This document shows positions 36,797-48,610 of a stretch of 64,000 nucleotides of DNA, one piece after another (position 1 is the stretch's first letter; each line of letters starts with the position of its first letter). This DNA is from Straminergon stramineum (Eukaryota; Streptophyta; Bryopsida; Hypnales; Calliergonaceae): positions 18,952,906 to 19,016,905 of the forward strand of contig OY987264.1 of assembly GCA_963920665.1 (NCBI GenBank). The letters are read 5' to 3'. The position numbers and the translations under genes are program-made. The notes below the pieces were generated by a model. The model worked only from the letters and a program-made list of their open reading frames with translations, was not told the DNA's origin and did no database searches.

Positions 36797-37828
36797 GCAA
36801 GAATGAAAAAAAATTATAATTATAATTCCAAATGTATAAAATTTTACTATACTACTATGGAAGTGTGTTCATATTTTTATGCCAACTATGATTGTATAAA
36901 TTGCAAGACTAGGACCGAGTTTTGCACTACACACAGCCTTCAACTACATTCTTAGAGCCAATTGCCTTGAAATTTCTGAAATACATTGTCCATATATATA
37001 TACCCAAGATTCAACAAAGTCCATATTTTGAATGATGAACACAATGCTTTGGGGTTATGTTCCTTCCAAATAATTTTTCATTCATTAAACATAAAACTTA
37101 GAGATCTTAAAAAAAAAGCCCTTTCCTAATAAAATGGTGGTAAATTATAGAAATTTCCACAATGATGTAAGCATTAACGTGAAAATAAAATAAAATTTTG
37201 AAAGGATTTGGGCATTAGATGGGAAAAAGGAACCAAAAAGAATGTCCGACAATCGTACATATATCCCCATAAAAAAAAATATGACACCAAGTCGAGTCAA
37301 AGTTGCTTACCCTACTACTAAACACCTGGCCCATTGTTATTAGAGACCCCCCTCCCCGGAGGCTGGAGCCATCACCACGAAAGCACCAAAGCCGATTATT
37401 TTTCACGTGGCATCATCCTGGCTGTCGGTTTTTCAATTCATTGCATGGAACTTATCGAGAAGGATACAGACTTTTTATATTAAAGCGAAAGCCAAACACT
37501 GAAGAAATCTCCAAACGCGCGCAGTCCGTCGAGTTGACAATGGGCCATGGGATGGTTTCCACTTTTGAAGAGCCCTCGAAATTCTTTGGCGTTGTGTTGT
37601 GTTGTGAACTTTTTTCTTTCCTGTTTGACAAAAAAAAGGGGGATTCAGATACACACCTGAGGTCTGCCAAAAGCAATGAAAGTGGGAACAACTTTCTTGA
37701 CGACTGAGTCAAACAACAACTGGCTTCAGTTGTTAGTACACAATGGATCATTTGATTCTCGCACTCCCGACTATCTAATACTGTTTTGATAATTCCAAAA
37801 ATTCAGAAACTTAAAAACATTTTGTGGA
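36797..37828. other. Intergenic with a GC-richer patch
   Basis: About 37310-37560 is much less AT-rich than its flanks (CCCCCCTCCCCGGAGG). A 134-codon plus-strand frame (37303-37707) starts from TTG, has no domain and no splice context, and is opposed by a 99-codon minus frame. I do not call a gene. Confidence 0.35.
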
Positions 37829-37990
37829 TTATAAATTCTTCATTTTCGTATAGGGTGGTACTTGAGGATGAGGCATCATTCTTGTGAATTCAATTTATTC
37901 TTCGTTTTCGCATATGGTGTTGTTGAAGGAGGACGCATTTTGAAAATTCAATTTATTCTTCATTTTAGTATACATTGGTGTTGCTCGTCA
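37829..37990. repeat. ~60-bp tandem repeat, about 2.7 copies
   Basis: The core AATTTATTCTTC(A/G)TTTT followed by a GTATA/GCATA and GGTGTTGTTGA-like segment recurs at about 37829, 37889 and 37947. The copies are diverged. Confidence 0.6.
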
Positions 37991-39432
37991 TCGGGGATTT
38001 TGTGAAAAAAAATGGTCGATGAAGAGGGTGTAGAGCCTGACAAGGAGGTGGGCTTTTTTTTTTGTGAAATCCCCAACAATGAGCTGCATTGCCCAGTGTA
38101 GAAACCCATACATCAGGAACTTCAAGGCATGTGAACATGGTGCCACAATGGTGCATTGAAGTGCAATTATGTTAATTTGGTGCCAACCTCCATACCAATC
38201 TAGTATGGATAAAATGACACTAAAATGACCTGTATGCTGCCTTTGGTGTCAAAATGGCATCAAAACAATCTGGCCCAACTTTTCTGATGTAGGGGTAAGG
38301 GAATCTTCCATAGGATGAGAAACAAAATGTGATTGGCTATGAAAAATGCATAGGGCAAAATCTTGTAATTGAGAAAAAAAAAACCTACATACTTCTGACT
38401 CAAAATTTGCCTGCCTGTCCAAGGGCCCTGCCCTCGGCTTTCCCCTGTTTGTTCTTGGTTATTTTCTTGGAATAAACTCCGGGTTTCAAATAAATAAATA
38501 AATAAATAACCAACAAATGCTGGCAAACAATAATCCAAAGGACAATGAAATTCTCAAATGTATGTTATTCATTTCAGAGTTGGGTGGATTGGTGAATGTT
38601 TCAATTGGAATCCAAGATTTTCCCTTCAACAATTTGTTCAAGTACTGTACTCTAATAATAAATAATCAATCAATCCGCATGCCATGACTAGCTGATAACT
38701 TAGATGAGGGTCACATAAAATTGTAGTAACTTACTAGAAATCAGTTGCCTAGCAAATCGGGCCCATTTTGCAGGGAAGAGATCCATCATGATAAGTTACT
38801 ATAACAGGGACTTTTTTTAAAACACGGGTGCCGCATACCCTTGATCATTAGATAGCTGAAATCTGTCAAAAAAAAGTACCAATTTTTCAGGTAATGTGAT
38901 ACCCGTATATATACAGGGCCTTGCGCGATCTTAACCGAAACCAAATCCTCTTGTCCAGACATCCTGATGTTTCGGTCATAAGTTATCTACTTAATGTGTA
39001 ACAAAATTCCGTTACATTTGTGTCAAAAAAAATACTAATAATAAGTTACTTAATGAAAATGGCTCGACAAAATTGCAATGAACAACACGACTTCCTAATC
39101 TCAAGGACCGCATTGACTAATTTACTGAGCATTGCCAATAAGAAGATTTTTCCAAACGGACATTTTAATCCTGTAATTGGCTGGGATTGACTTACAAATC
39201 CGGTTAAAAGAATTTGGATTGCATGGAATTAATTCATTAATTAAAAATTCATCCTTCAATCCAGTTGTGACAATTGGCTGGCAGATTGATATTTATCCAC
39301 TTCACCACCTGGGGAACGAAAATAAGGGGGGGATTTGATTTGAGGATATCTGTGGTGGAATCGAAAAAGTGACCCGAAAACTAGATATTGATTATACAAT
39401 ATACAAGATGTACACAATCTGAACATGAGAGC
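37991..39432. other. Intergenic
   Basis: Includes an (AAAT)n microsatellite at about 38488-38510. No gene or RNA is recognised. Confidence 0.4.
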
Positions 39433-40401
39433 ATGACCCCTAAATGACCGAGGGGGGTGGGGTGTTCAGGGAGACATTGCCAAAAATGACCGCGATTTTT
39501 CAGTATGTTATTCAAAAATGAAAATTGGAACTTTTTTTTTTGAAACTTCAACCATACAAAAGTGAAATAATTTATCTCACCAAATTGTGGAAAAAAAGTT
39601 CAGCCCATTAGATTGCAAAGACTAAAAGATTATAACATGAGAAGTGAGAAAAAAAAACTGTTTTTCATTCCTGAGAAACAGGGGCAACAGACTGTTATTA
39701 CACCCTTCAAGAGTAAATTTTTTTCTCTACAGAAAAATGAGGGGTTTGACCATTGATAAGTATGTGATGTTAGGTTCACTCATTGAAAAATTTAGATGAA
39801 AACATGGAGTCTAGGTTACTCTAAATCAACCTACTATGCAAGGACAGTAAGTGAATTGACAATACACTAGTCATTTTTTGATGATTTCTTGTGCAACGGG
39901 GAAGTTTTTTATTTGAAATTCAAATGATGAAAAGTTAGAGACACAAATTTGGAATATATGTGGAAAAAGTTTCAAGAATTTTGACTTCACCAATTGCAAG
40001 ATAATAGGACTTGAGGTTAGAAGAAAGTGTTTTTTCTTGAAACCGCCCCAACATAGCTAACAAAGTTTGACTCCTCTTAGTATGTGATTTGAAGATTGAA
40101 ATTTGTTTTTTGGGGGATAATTGTATGCCATATTTTATTAGTTACATACGTGCTGAATTTCAAAAGTTGATGACCTTTTTTCAAAAGATTTCCAAATTGC
40201 CCAAGCTACCCAAAAAATTTAGGACAGCATAACTTTTGATTCGGGCAGTTGATTGGAAAAAAAATTGGTTTCTCACCAAGGAAGTACATATTTACACATT
40301 ATGTTCAAATTTCATTAACATCCAACCAAAAATGACTTCATAGGAACCTATCCGAGATTTCTTGTGTACATTGCATGGACATATGGTCCTTTAGGGGTTA
40401 A
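39433..40401. mobile_element. TTAA-type inverted-repeat element, ~969 bp, left border mutated
   Basis: The left end reads ATGACCCCTAAATGACC and the right end GGTCCTTTAGGGGTTAA, with TTAA at 40398-40401. The right half aligns closely to the element at 28118-28705. The left part appears to contain a second, partly duplicated copy of the same interior, with two TTTGGAA/TGTGGAAAAA-type blocks. It is non-coding. Confidence 0.6.
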
Positions 40402-40816
40402 GCATATGATAGATGGTACGTTGTTGATATACATATAGCCACAATACTTTGAAATTCATAACTTATTCATTTGATGTTGAAACATTGCATGCAAAAGTGC
40501 ATTGGATCTTCTTTTACGTCCTAATAAGATCTATAAAAAGTCATTGTCATTTCTAGAAGCACAACCTACTAAATGTGATGATATTACCCATTATACCTCC
40601 TTTGGTCCGGGCATGCTCACTTGTGGCAAAATACTCAAGACAACACAAAATTTGATAGTTGATAACCAAGGAGCCATTCCTTTACTCTTCAAATTCTAGG
40701 CCAATCCTTCAATTTCAAAGTCACATATTTGTTGGCCCTTTTAAGAATGATGGAAGGATGAGTCAATTTTCTCCCCTTCATATGGAGGCATTTTACAATG
40801 TAAAGGACACTACACT
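40402..40816. other. Intergenic
   Basis: A frame at 40502-40699 reads PTKCDDITHYTSFGPGMLTCGK, and further on IVDNQGAIPLLF faintly recalls the copia-type integrase/RNase H tail. It is too short and isolated to call. Confidence 0.3.
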
Positions 40817-41388
40817 TTAACCCATAAAGGTACATAGTGCTCTATACAATTGACGATTTAAGAAAAATCATCATAAAGTACTATTTGGAAGAATATTTTG
40901 GAATTGATTAACAAGCACAAGTTGTAGATTTTGAGTTGCACATTTCATATGTACGGTTAGATTGACCAATGCTATTACCAATATTTTTTCTTATAAATAT
41001 TAAAAGGAAAATTTCAAGATTCTTTCTAAATTTGATTACAAGCAAAATATTATCATTTTTGGAATAAAATTTGTTGGAATGGATTTGAAATGAGGTTCTC
41101 TTGACATAGTGATTTTTTTGTGATTTTCATGTTCTTTAAATCTATGACCTCGTTTTTGCAAATCTAGTTTTGAACTAGAGCCAAAGCAATTTTGGCTTGG
41201 TCAACTACTTGACATACTTTTGAATTTGTAATTTTAGAAAAATAAATATATTCTAGCCTAACACCAAATCCAACTATTAGACAAAAAAACTTGATAAAGT
41301 ATCTCCACAAGATTGGGATGACTTTCATCCAAGTAATAATGAGTTGTTCATTGTCTAGAAATTGGACATTGGAGCACTAAGGGGTTAA
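40817..41388. mobile_element. TTAA-bounded inverted-repeat element, 572 bp
   Basis: The left end is TTAACCCATAAAGG then TACATAGTGCTC. The right end, inverted, is TTAACCCCTTAGTGCTCC. TTAA is present at 40817-40820 and 41385-41388. The interior differs from the other copies, so it is a separate subfamily sharing the border rule. Confidence 0.5.
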
Positions 41389-44300
41389 AAATGCACTTGA
41401 ATATTACTAGTTGAAATAATGTTTAAATCAAGAAAACACATTCACAAGAACAAAAATTGAGCTTAGTTCATTCAAGTCTAAATTAACCCATCCAAAGCAA
41501 CAAAATATGATCATTTGGGTATTATCTTCTACTAGTGTGAACACCACTATGATTCAAATTTACAAGTTTGAGCAACCAATGAGAGTTGTACATTTTGTCC
41601 TTCGTATATGCCCACTTAAAGTAAGTCTAGTGTTGCTTATATAATACAATATATTTTTTATTTTAAAAATTTGTAAAACATAACTTGAGTGTTAAAATTG
41701 ATGAACTAATTTGCGTTGGGGCATATCTCTCTTGATTCACTAGAAGTGTCATGATTTCTTTTGCTATGTAACCACCAAGATAAGGGGATCAACATAAATA
41801 TTGTTATAGGCTCAAATACCTTATTGGTTATTTGGCTCAGACCACACCATGTATGCCAATCAATTATAGGTGGGTTATCTAAGAAAAACTTATTGTCAAT
41901 ATCAATTTAGAGCATCTCTTAGAAATTTCATTGTTAGTATTAAATTTCACAAGACAATTTTTTTTCAGTGAAAAATATTAAATTTTAATAATACGAATTT
42001 TTTCAAATTTTTTATTCCCTTATTTATTCTAGTCATTTTTTAGGGATAATTTTTTGAACTAAAAAAATTACCTTTTGAGGTCACCAATACTTATATACCT
42101 TGAACTATGGATGATTTGCAAAGGAAAGTTGTAAGAATCTATATTGTCCAAATGAAAGAAAATAACACAAGAATCTACAAACTATTAGATGGATGAAAAA
42201 TGAAATTTATATGTGCTAAAGACATATTTATGTTCACCTATTGTTTGAAATTTGAAAGCTTGGTCCTTAATGAACATGAGACATGTGTTATTGTGGTTTC
42301 AAAAACCAAATCTATCAACAAAACAATAAACTTCAAATTACTATGCATTGAGCAAAGTGATTGAAATCAAGAACCTTGAACCCAAAAACTACACTTTGTA
42401 CAATATATTAAAGTTGTACATGTACAATATTGTCATTAAAAAAAAATACAAGCAAAACTTTGATATCCTAGTTTTATAGTAGGGTATAAACATATTTTGA
42501 GTTTTTGAGGCTCTTTCTTGAAAACACTCAAAATTTATCCATGATTGTATTTGAAGCCAAACATCTTCAACAATGCTTCACATGTTGTTGAAGCGAATAA
42601 TTACCTATTAAGATATTACTCTTTAGTGTAATAAATTTGAACCAAGGGAGGCATGTCAATGGGAATTTATGTCAATAGAAAATTGATATTTAGCTTTTAA
42701 TTTTAGTTAGATTCTATTTCCAACTCAATTTCTCAATCATCTTCAAATATACACAATCTCCCAACTTGAAAAATAACAACAAATCACCACTAAAACCACA
42801 CTTCACACACGAACTTGGACTTTCAATTGATCTTAATCAATTAGTACATAAACACACATATATCAAGGAATACATTTAAATTGAACTTTGACATGCATAA
42901 CACTCTTACACGTTGCTTCTCACAAGAACCTCACAAATTGCAATTTCCAATTTGTACATAATTTCATTACATGCTCACACCATCAACACCAATCAAATTT
43001 GAAATTATATTATACTATCCAAATTGGTGAAAACATCACCGTTATAAATTTCTTAGTTAAAAAACTCATAATACTCATAGGTTCATCTCTTCACAAATTC
43101 TCAAATAGATTCACCCCTAATTTGGACACATACTTACATTCCATCATCCTCACTTACACTCAAATCTAACACACTCCATCTCTCCTTTGATCACACAAGC
43201 ACACACCAAATAGAAAACAAAATACACAGCCAACATGAATCTAGGACACGCATTATCTCACTCAAGAGTAGGTGACTATCACTTCAAAATTCAACACCTA
43301 ATAGGACTCAAAATCTAGCATTTACAACACCAACTCAAACTAACTAGCATACAAAAATAACTACCAACTTGGAACCACATCTATAAAACAATTGGCTGCC
43401 ACTTCAAACAAATAAAACTCCAAATTGTGGAACAAACACATGTTTCAACCCAACAAGGCCACGATATCCACCTAACTTGACAAGATTTCCAGATTACATC
43501 TAAATTCCCATACAAATAAAATCCAAACAACCTCCAAATTGGCCAAATGATGTCCCAAACTATCAAATTGGGTAGCATGTTTCCAACATTGTTCCCCTAG
43601 TAGTGAGGGCACGGATGACTATTGTCAACTATCACAAATACAATTTTTTTTGCCCTAAACTTGAATATAAATTTGGAAAAAAAACTCAAAAAATTCAAGA
43701 AAATAAAAATTTGATGTAGTCACCTCCCAATCACATCAACACTCTGTAGTGGCACAATTCATTGAGTTTCCCACTACTGAGAACTCATAGTCTTCTAATG
43801 AAATCATATCTCCTCTAATGCATATAAAAATTCAAAAATAAACCCAAATAAAAAATCTACACATATTAATCCCAAATGATCATTACATTACATGTAATAA
43901 GTGGATGCCCCACAATCAAATATGATTGCACTTTATAAAATATTTGTCTTTTGAATTAGAAAATGAAATTAAGAAAATGTTGAATTTGTACACCTCTGAA
44001 ACTTTGCACACTTCATGTAATTGAATCCAAATTTTTTTCATTTGTATTTTTACTTCTAAAGTATTTTCTATTTTCTATTTTACATTTTGAAATTCTTTTT
44101 TTAATTTTTAGTATTCATATTTGGCGAAAATCTTTGATTATTCTAATATATATTGTAATTTCATGTAATTTTTCTTAAACATTATACCTTTGAAAAAACA
44201 CAAGTATTTAATTTTCCCATAGTTCACAAGGCACTTGCAAGCCCTAAAAACATATATGTCAAACTTTCATTTTTCTACTTAAAAAATAAAACGAAAAAAT

Positions 44301-47300
44301 TACAAGAAAAAAATATTTTTCAAAGATATCAAATGTTCATCTTATATACGCTAAGGGCTAAATATACCTAGATAATGGTAATTTGACTTAGATGTTCTTG
44401 CTCAGGGGTATGAAATAAAATCAGTATTCAAGATTTTTTGAAATTATTTTTCATTGCTACTTGTAACTTTGGAAGAAATTTCAAATAAAATCAATGTTGT
44501 TTGTTATATTTATCATCTTTACTAATATTTGCTATGAATTGTTTTAATAGTAACATTTTTCCATGAAATTGATTGAGATTTTACACCTTCATAGATAAAA
44601 TATATTTTTATGCAATAAAAATATAGAATTTAATTTGTGCATATATCGGTAATAGAAGGCCAAGTTAAGTTTGGTAATTAGGTTTGACAATGTGTGCATA
44701 GAAGGTCTTTAGCTCCTGAAGCTTTTCTACTATATTTCATAGAAGGGATTCAAAAATTGCCACTTTCTAGTGCATTGAGCATAGTTGAAACCTAAAAATA
44801 TTTTTCAAACTTTCAATCACATGAATTTGTACTAAACTACTATACAAATTCATAAGAAAAATAATTTTTCCCATTTGACTAAGAGATTGTGAGATTATAA
44901 CATTTAAAGTTAGAAGATAAGAAATTTTGGGCCTTATCCAACAAGGTCAATGGAATTTGACTCAACTTTGTGGAGAAAGAGGCACTATGGTCTATGGAAC
45001 TTTGGGAACTTAGACCATTGGGAAGATATTTATATTAGTTACCTGCATAACAAATTTACAAAAATAATGGAGGTGTCCAACATACCTAAAACCATATTGC
45101 ATTGAGAGTATGTTATCCCCTAAAGCTACTAGACGAGTAAGATTTCAATAGTTTTTAGAAAACTTATTTATTTAGAAGAATCAAAATTCTAATGGCCACC
45201 ACAAAGCTTCCCTTCTATTAATCAAGTAGAAAAAAAATCTCTTGAATTTATACTAGGATTAAGGCTAATGATTTTTTATTGCCATTTTCAGTGCATTGAG
45301 TGAAAAATGGAAAAAGAGGATTTTTTTTCATTTTCAACTACTTCATATTTTCTATAATACTATGAAAATGTGCAAAAATATTTTTGGCCAATATGGCTTT
45401 ATAAATTGCAAGATATACTAGTGTTCAAAGTTAATGAAAAAAACTTCACAACTTGCATGACTAATTGCATGATTGCTTGCCTCCTCTATTAGCATGTTGC
45501 CCAAGCTACCCCAATTAAAACTTTTGAGCACCATAACTTCTGATTAGGTACCTAATTGAAAAAAAATTATAATTTCAAGAAGCTTATAGAAATAGTGTGC
45601 ATGTTTGGTAAGAGTTTTACTTTTATCTACTCAAAATTGATTTTATAAGAACGTACCCAAGCTTTCAAAAACTCCACAAGAGCTTAAAGAACTGTAGGTG
45701 CCAACATGTTAAATACCAACGAAAATCCACCCTTATCAAAATTTGTGAAACACTAGCATGAATATGTTCAGATATAAATAAAATATTAAAAAAATTTACA
45801 TGATATTGAGTTGGAAAGCATGTGGAATATTTGAATGAATACAATAGATAATATGGTGTCTTTACATATTGACTCTTATGGAGAATCTATAAGTTGTAAT
45901 TTTAGTCACTATTAAATTCCATTTGTTTACCTTCTAACAATTATGTAAGTTTTAATAATGACAACAACCAAATCAAATTTAAATTTTTACAAAACCATAT
46001 GATCTCACCCTATTTTTATATGATAAAGATGTTGGTCTTCAAGGTGTTTTATCTAATGAGTACATTGAAATTATTTGTATGTAAAATTTTACTTTCCACT
46101 TATTTTTCTTTTTACCTATATATGAAATTTGCAAAAAAAAATAGATCAATTCTAAATAAAATTGAAAAGCACATACAATAGTTATTCAACTTATTGATAG
46201 ACACAATCATTGTTTTATAATACATATTTCTACTAGAAATCATTTTGTTATTAATATTTGTTAATGACTATTCGGATGAGAATGGGCACCTTCTTCGCAC
46301 TATGCACTGAAGACAATATAAATTTTGAATTTAATTCATTTTTAGTTAATAAAATAAACTATAAATAAATGAGTAAATCTCTCATTAGTTGAATTAACTT
46401 GTGGAGTAGAAAGAACTTCTAGAATTACAAACAATCTAGATCAATGATTTATTTTTTCAATTGATTCAAATAGCAACTAGTTATGACCTCACTAGGATGA
46501 TGAAGAATTTTTGTTTACAAAAATACAAATGAAATTTTCAAAATGTCAATGGTGTGTCATTTATTCATCTAAAATGATCTATAAATGATCTTCTCAAGAG
46601 ATTTATGAATCTTCCATGTAAGGTTCCAACTAGAATAGCAAGAATGAGATAAATTTCTCAAAATATTCACTTGCTTGGTGCTCCTAAAACCACCTATCCA
46701 CTTGTTATCCAAGATCTAAATTTCCACTCAAATGTTGAGAGGTTTTATTTTACTTTAAATCTGAAAATGATAGAAATACAATTGAAAAGGAAAGAGGGAT
46801 ACACTTCAATCTAATTTTGGCTAGAATTCAACGTGGATGAGAGAGAATATGAGGTCATTTTCCATCTTATATATCACTGTTTTTTGTAGTGCATTGCAAA
46901 TCCCAACTCTAGTCATAACAATATAGCACTAATGGAAATTCACAATGAAAAAAACATTTCAAATAATAGTTTTGTGCCAAATTTGGTGATTTTGAATACA
47001 ATTAGGTTAATCCATATTTAACACAAAGCCATCATTTGGAATGTTTTTTTCAATGTAGATTTCTACTAGGGATACATAACTACAATGTTGATGATCAAGG
47101 AGATGGAGTCTAGAAGTTTGTTAAAGTGAACACTAAAACTATAGTAGTAAGATTAATGGAGTTAGGTATATAACAATCCTATACAATAGACATCTTCCAA
47201 TAGTCCAAGACTATTGTGTGGCTTAGAATGTGCAAGTTTGTCTGAATCAATAATCACAAGTAGTTGAAATATACCAGTGTTAGCTTCACCTATCAATGGC

Positions 47301-47640
47301 AATGAAGGTGTTTTTTTTGTCTTAAGATTGGAAATGAAAATTGTAAAAAAACTCCACATATTTCACCCAAGTTCCAAAGTTCTATAGAAAGTGTTAAAAG
47401 TGGTTGTGTTATAAGGAAATTTTGTAATAACAATAATTTTTTAATTGTCTTGAAGCTTCATAGCTTTTAATTTGTGTTGTTTATAGTCACCCCAATATGG
47501 ATTGAAAAGTTTTTAAAGAACATTCTCTTGCCGACTTTTCTTATTTATATCATATTTTAGTATTGACATGCTTAAAAAATTTTCAACCACTGCATGTATA
47601 GGGTGTAGCAAAGCAATCACAAATAAAAGCACTAATGAGC
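41389..47640. other. Long AT-rich intergenic stretch
   Basis: No supported gene. About 42700-43650 is unusually G-poor on the plus strand (rich in A, C and T). About 44740-45690 has interior blocks resembling the TTAA-type elements (TTGCCACTTTCTAGTGCA, GAGATTATAACATT, GCCCAAGCTACCCC, GAGCACCATAACTTCTGAT) but decayed ends. Small frames (42888-43169, 43381-43578, 47162-47359) have no domain. Confidence 0.4.
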
Positions 47641-48610
47641 GGTAACCGCAAGTTGATTCTTCACTAACCATCAATGAAAAGAAAAGTTGTTGAAGGTCTT
47701 TGAGACTTTGTCTATCTCTTTAAGTTCCTTTAAAGAATGAGTTGAAAGGTTTTCAAGAAACTTGTCTCCAAAGCTTTCCCTCATTTGTTTCAACTTGTCC
47801 CCCACACTTCCATTTCAATTTATTTCCCATGCTTCTATTTCAACTAGTCCCCGATGCTTCTGTTTCAACTTGTCCCTGATGCTTTTGTTGCAATTTTTCC
47901 CTTGACGTTTCCATATCAACTTGTCCCTGATGTTTCCATATCAACTTGTCCCCCAAGTTTTCGTAAAATTTCAACTTGTCTCCAAAGAGTGAAAGTAACT
48001 CTTTATAGAGAATGAAGGTTGATTCTTCACGGTTTGTTAATGACAAGAAAAATCATTGAAAATCTTTGCACTCCGTCTATGTCTTAAGTTCCTTTGAAGA
48101 ATGTATTGAAAAGTTTTCAAGAAACTTGTCTCCAAAGCTTTCCCACATCCATTTCAACATCTCCCCCATGCTTCCATTTCAACTTGACCATGACACTTCC
48201 ATTTCAACTTGACCATGACACTTCCATTTCAACTTGTCCCTGATGCTTTTGTGTCAACTTGTTCCCAATACTTCCATTTCAACTTATCCTTGATAAGTCC
48301 ATTTCAACTTGTCCCTGACGTTTCCGTTTCAACTTGTCTCCTAAGTTTCCATTCAATTTCAACTTGTTCCTAAGTAGTGAAAGTGACTCCTCATAGAGAT
48401 TGCACGTTGATTCTTCACGGTCTATCAATGACAAGAATAGTCATTGAAAATCTTTGAAATTGTCTCTATGTCTTTAAGTTCCTTAGAAGAATATGTTGAA
48501 AAGTTTTCAAGAAACTTGTCTCCAAATCTTTCCCACATCCATTTCAACTTGTCCCCCACGCTTCCATTTTAAGTTTCAACTTGTTTCCAAAGATTGAAAG
48601 TGACTTCTTA
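47641..48610. repeat. Nested satellite: ~375-bp units containing ~25-bp minisatellite arrays
   Basis: Three higher-order units begin near 47641, 48006 and 48386. Each has GTTGATTCTTCAC, TCAATGA.AAGAA.AGT.GTTGA, TTAAGTTCCTT, GTTTTCAAGAAACTTGTCTC and then a run of ~25-bp units with the core TTTCAACTTGTCCCTGATGC (variable). The first two units end in a spacer with CCAAAGAGTGAAAGTAACTC and the third is shorter. A minus-strand frame (47840-48046) crosses the small repeats but follows no multiple-of-three unit and is probably not a protein. Confidence 0.75.

Noticed and set aside
37303..37707. 134-codon frame in a GC-richer patch
   Set aside because: It starts at TTG, is opposed by an equally long minus frame, and has no motif or splice context.
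40502..40699. Frame faintly like a copia polyprotein tail
   Set aside because: Short, isolated, with no other retroelement domain or LTR nearby.
43595..43790. CACTA-like ends (CTAGTAGTG near 43610, CACTACTGAG near 43772)
   Set aside because: The ends do not pair as inverted repeats around an element and no 3-bp duplication is evident.
47840..48046. Minus-strand repeat protein (KHQGQVETEAS-type units)
   Set aside because: The ~25-bp repeat unit is not a multiple of three and the frame is lost in the next array, so a conserved protein repeat is unlikely.
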